NCBI GenBank assembly: GCA_018105865.1
Contig: CM030870.1
Span: forward strand, 3,880,001 to 3,944,000
Length of the DNA: 64,000 nucleotides
DNA from: Metaphire vulgaris
Taxonomy: Eukaryota; Annelida; Clitellata; Crassiclitellata; Megascolecidae
Direction: 5' to 3'
The notes under the pieces were generated by a model. The model made no database searches and was not told the DNA's origin. It was given only the letters and a program-made list of their open reading frames with translations. A program made the position numbers and the translations under genes. Positions 63,563-64,000 of this stretch are shown piece by piece. Positions within the stretch are counted from its first letter, which is position 1; every line of letters begins with the position of its first letter.

Positions 63563-64000
63563 GATTGCTTAACTGTATAAACTGGTTAGTTAATAATTTA
63601 ATCTAATTAATTAGCGTTATAATAATGTATTTGTACAAATTTTAATTAAATAATAAAGATTCATGTAAACGGACAGAGTACGCGCTAGGCTAAGACGCTA
63701 AGGCTTCGGTAAAATTATTAGAATCGCCACGGCCGCCCAAAGACCGAGAGATAAGTCATATAAACCAGCAACGGTTTATGGTCCCCGAGCCTTCGGTCTT
63801 TTTGGCAAGTAGAGATTTTGGCCGCTGAAAGACCGTCGCCTGTTTGACAGAGGCTGCGCGGAGACGGCGGCTGGCTGGCTGCTGACGAAGGGAACAGGCG
63901 GTTGGAGCGATGGAAAGAAGGAGAGAGAACGCAGCGGTCGGCCGGCTGTGTAGTCGATGCGTACGCCTGAACATCGGCGCCCGGGCTACCAGGGTGGTTA
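63480..64000 (+). repeat. 3' LTR, first 521 bp
   Basis: Same as 53443 onward apart from a longer ATT tract (four more units) and a missing G near 63992. It runs off the window. Confidence 0.93.

Larger units (their letters stand above)
53443..64000 (+). mobile_element. Ty3/gypsy LTR retrotransposon, truncated by window end
   Basis: Order: 5' LTR (53443-55520), primer binding site, a single gag-pol frame with protease, RT, RNase H and integrase, polypurine tract (63467-63479), 3' LTR (63480 onward). RT-RNaseH before integrase is the gypsy order. In the 0.5 kb where the LTRs can be compared they differ only by four extra ATT units and one G, indicating a recent insertion. No env-like ORF lies between 62776 and 63466. 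Confidence 0.95.

Overview
The window is animal nuclear DNA. Both host genes are spliced, with GT-AG introns whose phases I could follow exon by exon, and more than half of the sequence is transposons. A ferlin gene, a multi-CUB gene, CR1/L2, RTE and Jockey-like LINEs, dozens of hAT-type MITEs, a Ty3/gypsy element, a 5S-rRNA-derived SINE and TTAGGG-type repeats fit a marine invertebrate. The recurrent octamer TAGGCCTA would suit an echinoderm or hemichordate, but that is only a guess and the species cannot be fixed from the sequence. No CRISPR array, operon or prokaryotic feature was found.

Layout. (1) 1-3.3 kb: an L2 LINE relic and a hAT MITE. (2) 3.4-11.9 kb, minus strand: exons of a secreted or membrane multi-CUB protein. 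Each CUB domain is built from two exons with a fixed phase pattern (1-0 then 0-1). The introns hold MITEs, a CR1 relic, SINEs and a telomere-like array. (3) 12-28 kb: a transposon graveyard, with nested hAT MITEs, an RTE LINE with a 15-bp target duplication, an L2 copy split by an unusual TIR element and ending in a perfect 48-bp inverted repeat, a Jockey-like LINE, a nearly open L2 copy, and a block present twice (17.5 and 27.1 kb). (4) 28.5-50.8 kb, minus strand: twelve phase-consistent exons (plus one possible cassette exon) of a ferlin, covering two C2 domains and the start of the next. The 5' end is beyond the right side of the window, and the 3' exons were not found.

Two ferlin introns hold the most interesting material. 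The 9.8-kb intron contains a 9.5-kb transposon (30764-40256) with its own TIRs, GTCGGGCC-rich subterminal repeats, a promoter-like 5' end, a Tnp2-type transposase ORF and a second spliced gene resembling DUF4806-domain proteins. It has taken at least eight further insertions. The 6.9-kb intron holds a four-level nest: a hAT element, an L2 LINE inside it, a second hAT element inside the L2, and a CR1 fragment plus a MITE inside that. Each hAT level is bounded by its own 8-bp target duplication.

(5) 53.4-64 kb: a young-looking Ty3/gypsy retrotransposon with a 2,078-bp 5' LTR and one uninterrupted gag-pol frame of about 2,400 codons. Its gag has an unusually long N-terminal region carrying a degenerate repeated glycine/alanine motif. 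The 3' LTR is cut by the window end.
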